This document shows, in pieces, positions 58,800 through 64,000 of a stretch of DNA of 64,000 bases; position 1 is the first letter of the stretch; each line of letters opens with the position of its first letter. This DNA is from Annona cherimola (Eukaryota > Streptophyta > Magnoliopsida > Magnoliales > Annonaceae). The notes under the pieces are model-generated. The model did not search any database. It was not told the origin of the DNA and was given only the letters and a program-made list of their open reading frames with translations. The stretch is from the NCBI GenBank assembly GCA_030490835.1, contig CM059975.1:4553579-4617578 (forward strand), read 5' to 3'. The translations under genes were made by a program, and so were the position numbers.

Positions 58800-59105
58800 G
58801 GGGAGCAACCTACCCAAAAAATGTGTTTATTTTAATTATTTTTCTTTTCATAAAATTATTGTTCTAAATATATCTAATCCATATAATAAGTTTTAATATT
58901 TTTGGAGATATGTATATAAATTTTTCTGAATTTCAAACAATGAAATATTTTAGTCATTTAAGAATTATAAAATATCTCTATATTTGAAATTAAAAAAATA
59001 TACCCAAAAAAGTAAAACCTGTTATATGAATTAAGTATACCTAGAATAACATTTTTATAAAAAACTAAAAATTAAAAATGAATATACATTTTTGGGCCAG
59101 ATGCA
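58800..59105. repeat. Foldback element, family C
   Basis: The outer ends 'acccaaaaaatgtgttta' and 'atgaatatacatttttgggcc' pair approximately. Inside, 'ctaaatatatctaatccata' pairs with 'atgaattaagtatacctaga', and 'tgaaatattttagtcattta' with 'tataaaatatctctatat'. The arms are more eroded than in other copies. Confidence 0.5.
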
Positions 59106-59908
59106 TGGTTCTCACATACATCTAACTTCATTATATCATATCATTAAGTTACAAGGGGACAAATAGATTTTAAGACTAGTATGTATACAAACTTATAGTC
59201 TTTTATACTGTCACTTACAAATAGAAAATATATGTGTATAATGATTCAAAATTGTTTTATATTCTTCTAAGTTTTCTGTTTGCCAAAGATCACTTCATTA
59301 GCCAAGTAAGATGTTTCCAAGCTAACCAACCACCTGGTTGGTTGTGGATACAGCCAATAATGCAATGGATCGAGTTTGACCATCTGTAAGGTCAAAATTG
59401 TAATAGAAACTTGTTATCTCTCATGTGGATTATTAAACATCATTCGTAATATGAAATGATATGTAATATTGTATGCCCAATCAAAAAATATATGCATCCT
59501 CCTATCAGAAAATATACATCCGAGCTAAGTTATAAAAATCATTCCAATAGTTGGTTGGAATTTTGAAATAAATTTCCATGTTGTATTTCCCTTTCAGTAA
59601 AGTGGATTTTTTGAAATGCACATAAGTAAAATTTCTAAGGTTGATTTGACATATTATTTTTATGATGAGTTATATTTTTTTTGTTATCTAAAATGCAGGT
59701 AGATCTGGGATCTTTGGAGAGCCTAGGAAAATTCACATGGAGGAGGACATAACATGCTTTGAGGGGAACAACTATATACAATAAAATATATTTTAAATAT
59801 TTTTGAGCTTTTAAGGGGATGGGCAAAGTGAATTTCTTTTTGAAATTTGCACAATTCAATTTCATAGGAATGACATTCTTCTACAATGTGTTTATTTTTG
59901 TACTGTCA
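59106..59908. other. Intergenic DNA, no gene seen
   Basis: AT-rich sequence without a supported gene or repeat. The - strand frame at 59635-59865 is lysine/asparagine-rich and has no motif. Confidence 0.4.
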
Positions 59909-60647
59909 TTTGTAATTAGGGGTGAGAATCAGGGTGAGTTGTACCAAGTCAGGATTTGCTCAACCTTGACCCTATTTTTTAAAAATTCTCTTTGACCCCA
60001 TTTTTATGTTGGGTCAAGACAAGGTTGCTTTAACCCTTCTTTATTTTCAACAGATCTCAAGACAAACTTTAGATTGGTATTAGACTGGTATTAAAACAAC
60101 AAGTCAAGTAAACAATATCGGTCAAATAAAATAATTTTAAGAATTTATATAACTACCAAATATAAAAATGCATTTATATTAAATTTAATGTTATATGCTT
60201 TAATATTTTACTAATTAAAAACACATCATTATTTAAAAAACATGAATATACATAATGTAACTTTAAGAAAGTAGGTTAATATAAAATTATGCATAACAGT
60301 TATATATATATATATATGCAAATTCCTTTTATTGATACTAATATTATTTTTTGGATAAATGTATTCTTATATTTTGATATAATTAATTATAAAAAATGCG
60401 AAAACTTTGAAAGAAGATGATGATAAGATTTTTATAATTTTAATAAATGAATACATGTGGGGTGGGTTGGGATCTTTGGGTCGAGACACGGTTGACCCAC
60501 CTCGATCGTATTTTTGAATTTGAGTCAAAATTTCTAACTCATCCTTATATCAAATTTTAAAAATGTTAGTTTTACCCAATCAAAAATAGATCAGGTTAGG
60601 GGTGGGTCACGGGCCGATCTACCTCAATTCCTACCCTTATTTGCAAT
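59909..60647. mobile_element. hAT-like non-autonomous element with 8-bp target duplication
   Basis: The element (59917-60639, 723 bp) starts TAGGGGTGAGAATC and ends AATTCCTACCCTTA, imperfect inverted ends. The flanks are tttgtaat (59909-59916) and tttgcaat (60640-60647), an 8-bp duplication with one mismatch, the length expected for hAT transposons. Subterminal regions carry 'gggtcaag' and 'ttgaccc' motifs in both orientations. It encodes no protein. Confidence 0.72.
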
Positions 60648-61453
60648 GGTGGAGCTGAGATCGTTATTTATATTTTCAATCAATTCTTTTATTTTATTTT
60701 AATCCAAAACAATTGACGTTGACGTGTGTTGAGTAGTATAAGTGGAAGATCTTGGGTTCAAATATTGGGTAGAAGCAATGTCTTCATTACCTCACTCTTG
60801 GAATACACCTCCACAAAACGTTTGTCATTGATATAATATATAAATATACAGAGTTCCGCTTCAGTCCCATATAACCCCTTTAAATTTTAAGATATTGATT
60901 CTTGATGGAAAATCCAATTCATTCACTCTATTTAATACCATTTGTTTTGCTAAAAGACCAATTGATATAAGATATTTTTTTTTTTAATTCGTCGACGTCC
61001 GAATCAACGTCGTGGTCGCTAAATCCATGCGCACATGAGATACACAGCTAGCATCTGCTGTCATCTTCAACATATCTCCCAGCCAGTCTGTGACCTCACT
61101 GAATTAGAGGCAGCCGGCTAGCCTCCCTGAGTATTTAAAAACACCAGTGATGGCATGGATTATAGCAGCTTTTTGTCGAATTATGCTCGCATCGTGGCAG
61201 CATGCAGGCACGGATCAACTGCCTACATCCATGGAATCAACCTCGTCTGTGGCGGCAGCAATCGCAAATGCCAGATAGTAGATGCAGTAATATCCGTGCA
61301 CAAAACTAGCTAAGACCCACAAATGCATTTTAGAACACACCTTGGAAATGAACAAACGAATCAACTGAACTTCACAGGTATGGTTAGCTAGAAGAAGGAT
61401 CCTATATAATAATTGCAAATTACAAGGAAGCAAGTTTTAACTTCATAAATTAA
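60648..61453. other. Intergenic DNA, no gene supported
   Basis: The segment 'gtataagtggaagatcttgg' followed by 'gttcaaatattggg' at about 60737-60770 resembles a decayed SINE head. A - strand frame at 61215-61433 ends with a hydrophobic stretch (LASFVHGYYCIYYLAFAIAAA), but I found no family match or certain splice partner. Confidence 0.35.
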
Positions 61454-62649
61454 CCATCTGTAGCACCCGCCGGGAGCGCTACGATAGACTCGGAATGGTT
61501 TCCCGGGCCTTGAAAATATGGATCATGTTGAAAAGCAACGTGGGCTTAGATTTCCTGCATTCACATGGGGTAAAACGCATTAGGCTTCATATCTTTTAGG
61601 AAAGTTGGCGTGTGGGTATTTTCTCGTGATTTCGGCAGCATAACGGCTAAGACGGGACCTTCCGTACACGGGTCAAGTCACAAATCCGGCAACATAACGG
61701 TAGCGTATTATGCTGGAATCCGTGGACCCACGTGCACCCGCCTTTCCGGGGCGTTAGCTTAAACACATACACACAAAATAAAGAAAAACGGAGTCGCCAC
61801 TGATCTTTAAAGGGAGATCAGTCCCTATTTGATGAAATAAGGCACTAGCAGTACAGAGTTCGGGTTCCGGCCTTCGGGTTGAAGCAAATATGGAGAAATC
61901 TGCCAACCTGAGGCGGTTTACATGGCGTAAAAGGGGGAAAACGAAAGATTTAAGAGAATGGGAGAGATGGAAAGGGGGCGCGTGGAGGAGAAGCGCGTTG
62001 CTTGGAGAGCGTGAAAGCCGGGACGCCGAGGCGTTGCTGCAGACTCCCGTCCTCCCCTCTGGGATGCCTCTCCTCAAGTCCTCAAATGAGAGGGGGTGCT
62101 CTCCTTTTATAGATGTAGGAGTGGGCTTTGGGCTCTCTTGAGGTCATGGACTTAGTCCATGGACTTGGGCTTGAGTGGGATCATGGACTTGGTCCATGGG
62201 CTTGGTCTTGAGTTTGGGTAATGAGCTTGAGCTTGGTTGAGAGCATGGGCTTGAGCTTGGTTGAGAGGTGTTGGACTTGGTCCATGAGCTTGAGCTTGGC
62301 GGGCTCCTTCCATAGTGGGCTGGAACTTAGTGGGCTAGAGCTTGGCTAACCCGTTGTTCTGGGTGGGCCGTTGTAGAGGCCCAAAATTGTAGAGAAGCCT
62401 ACTTCTGAGGCTTGGTGGGCTGCATTGTGGAGCCCGTTGAGGTGGCCTGTAGGAGCTTCGCTCGTGTGGGCCGGATCTGGTTTGTTGAAAAGCCTGCTTC
62501 GAGGCTTGGTGGAGCTTCGCTCCGTGGGCTGTGTTTGGAAGGGTCTGCTTAGCTTGCTTGAACCTCCTTTCGCCTTGAATTTGTTTGAGTTTGGGACTTT
62601 TTTCCATTTTACCCATTTTTGGGCACAAAGGTGGGGTGTCAACACCATC
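61454..62649 (-). mobile_element. Solo LTR of 1186 bp with 5-bp target duplication
   Basis: The LTR (61459-62644) is bounded by TGTAGCACCC and GGTGTCAACA (+ strand) and flanked by perfect CCATC copies (61454-61458 and 62645-62649). On the - strand it starts TGTTGACACCCCACC, ends GGGTGCTACA and contains a TATA box, CTATAAAAGGAGAGC (revcomp of about 62096-62112), so it is oriented to -. Such ends are common in Ty3/gypsy-type LTRs, but the superfamily is inference. An internal imperfect minisatellite (gggcttgagcttggttgaga variants) lies at about 62140-62350. No internal retroelement sequence flanks it. Frames inside it are spurious. Confidence 0.85.
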
Positions 62650-63078
62650 AGACGAGAAAAATGTGTAAAAAATGCATCTATATTTATCATACTGACAATG
62701 TTCTTCAAATCACAGCCACGCCCACTTTCTGTGGCTGTTCGGCTTTGCTGCTTATTTTAGTACACCTTTTTGACCAGTGAATCTAACAGAATGACTTCCA
62801 GATAGCCAAAATTGGCCTGAATCTTGACAGATCAAAAGTTATAACCGTGTTGCATGGGGAACGAATGTTACAAGCCAGTTGGATGGCTACACACCTTCCA
62901 CTTACCAGGGAAAAAAAAAAAAAGCAAGTCTACCATTTGTTTGAAAAAATCTTATAACATGGGTCCAACAAATGGAAATGTTGTAGCATTATATTGATAG
63001 TGAATTCCTCATCGAAAGAAAAGGCTGTGGGTTCCTAACTACCCGTCAGCTAAATCAGCCGGAGTTTCTACCAGCAGG
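62650..63078. other. Intergenic DNA, no gene seen
   Basis: No feature is supported apart from an A-run at 62910-62924. Confidence 0.4.
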
Positions 63079-64000
63079 CAGTGTTTTGAAAACCGGTCCA
63101 ACCGCGAACCGCCAACTTCACGGTTTGGTTAGGCACCGGTTTGTTGTTTTTAAAGAAAATCGCTTGGACCGTTTGACCAGGGCGGTTGAACCGCAAAAAA
63201 CTGATCTGACCACGGTTCGGTTCGCTAGTTTTTTTAAAAAAAAATAATAAAAATAACGAGCGGGCTCCGCAAACCCATCTCTCCCTCCCACACCGTCTTT
63301 CCCGCTCGCCCCTTTCACTGTTTCACAGAGCCTTAGGGTTTCCCAATCACAATCATTTGGCACAAGTTCCCCATCGTTCGGTTGGCCAGAATCATTGTCC
63401 AGCAACACCTCTAGTGTCTAGTCACTATTTTGAGCTCCAGCAACTCCTTACAGCAAGAGTCCAGCACCGTTTCGGGTTCCAGACTTCCAGCAACTTTCGG
63501 CATCGATTTTCCGCTTCTTCGGTTTCTTCCCGGCCATCTTCTTCGCTTCCGGCCACCATCTTCATTTCCGATCCTCAACAACATCTTCGAGTCCCATTTC
63601 CCGTTCATCATAGCAGTTTCTTCATTTTATCGTCGCTCTGTTTCGGTCGCTCATTTCATCGAATGGTGCTCTGTTTTGGTCTTTTGGCAACTTTGGAGAT
63701 TGTCTTCCCTTTCATCGTCGCTAGCAACAAGGTCAACTCATTTTCAATTTCCAACTCCTCCGTACCGACGATAAACAGTGGTGACTGCAAACTGCAAGTT
63801 GCAGATGGCTAGAGGTGTAACTCGGGCTCATAAAGCTCGGGTTTACCTCAACCATAACCCTAACTCTATTTATAAAACATCGACCATAACACTATATGTA
63901 AAACCTAAACTCTAACCCTATTTTTGAAATTCGGGTTCGGGTTGGAATTTAAGTTGATAAATTTACATTTTATTTAAGAGTGATAGGTTTAAAATTTTAT
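63079..64000 (+). mobile_element. Probable left end of a hAT-type element, cut by window edge
   Basis: A terminus CAGTGTTTTGAAAACCGG at 63079 is followed by accggtt/aaccg-rich subterminal repeats to about 63230, wording I associate with plant hAT elements. From 63260 the sequence becomes leader-like (pyrimidine-rich, 'ccttagggtttccc'), and frames at 63357-63812 and 63430-63774 are open but without recognisable motifs. At 63811 'tagaggtgtaactcggg' may start another short repeat. The right end is outside the window, so the assignment is tentative. Confidence 0.4.

Noticed and set aside
61215..61433. Small membrane-protein-like frame on the - strand
   Set aside because: It has one hydrophobic stretch but no recognisable family, and the frame could be chance; kept only as a remark.
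61754..62760. Several frames of 80-120 codons on both strands
   Set aside because: They lie within or across the end of the solo LTR and derive from its repeats.
1..64000. CRISPR array, bacterial operon or phage-like system
   Set aside because: Introns, plant gene families and plant transposons show eukaryotic nuclear DNA; the only regular arrays are the TRIM concatemer and the 693-bp repeat, neither with spacer structure.

Overview
The window is nuclear DNA from a flowering plant. Five genes carry GT-AG spliceosomal introns and match plant-only or plant-typical families, and the DNA between them is AT-rich and full of plant transposon types (Tourist-like MITEs, an Au SINE, TRIM and solo LTRs, hAT-like elements). 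The sequence alone does not settle the lineage; nothing in it looks grass-specific. I see no rRNA or functional tRNA gene, no CRISPR array and no viral gene.

Layout, left to right. 1-8.9 kb: a tandem pair of intronless + strand genes for serine-rich, MAKR/BKI1-related proteins (2312-2764, 5546-6259) among MITEs, followed by a SINE with clean target duplications. 8.9-12.8 kb: a complete five-exon PP2C phosphatase on the - strand (284 aa). 13-22 kb: gene-poor transposon mosaic. 22-34.7 kb: a complete 14-exon + strand gene for the peroxisomal processing protease DEG15 (757 aa, ending in SKL); its introns hold a four-LTR TRIM concatemer, an Au SINE, a MITE and a long-TIR element. 36.2-40.3 kb: a convergent eight-exon mitochondrial carrier of the BAC1 basic amino-acid type (306 aa). 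40.9-46.7 kb: nested transposons. 46.8-48.4 kb: a three-exon, - strand, stand-alone subtilase-propeptide (inhibitor I9) protein of SPI-1 type. 49-50.5 kb: a cluster of one repeat family. 52.2-52.9 kb: a three-exon, - strand DRM1/ARP dormancy- and auxin-repressed gene. 53.2-56 kb: four tandem copies of a unit of about 693 bp just upstream of DRM1. 57-64 kb: a GC-rich minisatellite, foldback elements, a complete hAT-like element with an 8-bp duplication, a 1186-bp solo LTR with a perfect 5-bp duplication, and what looks like the start of another hAT-type element cut by the window edge.

The genes do not form a pathway. DEG15 (peroxisomal matrix) and the BAC1-type carrier (mitochondrial inner membrane) are convergent neighbours, 1.45 kb apart between stop codons. 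The rest are independent signalling, protease-control and dormancy-associated genes. Exon boundaries were worked out by hand from GT/AG sites, reading frame and family similarity remembered from training; no alignment or database search was run. The most unusual structures are the TRIM concatemer inside a DEG15 intron, the 693-bp array next to DRM1, and a three-level transposon nest at 40.9-41.7 kb.
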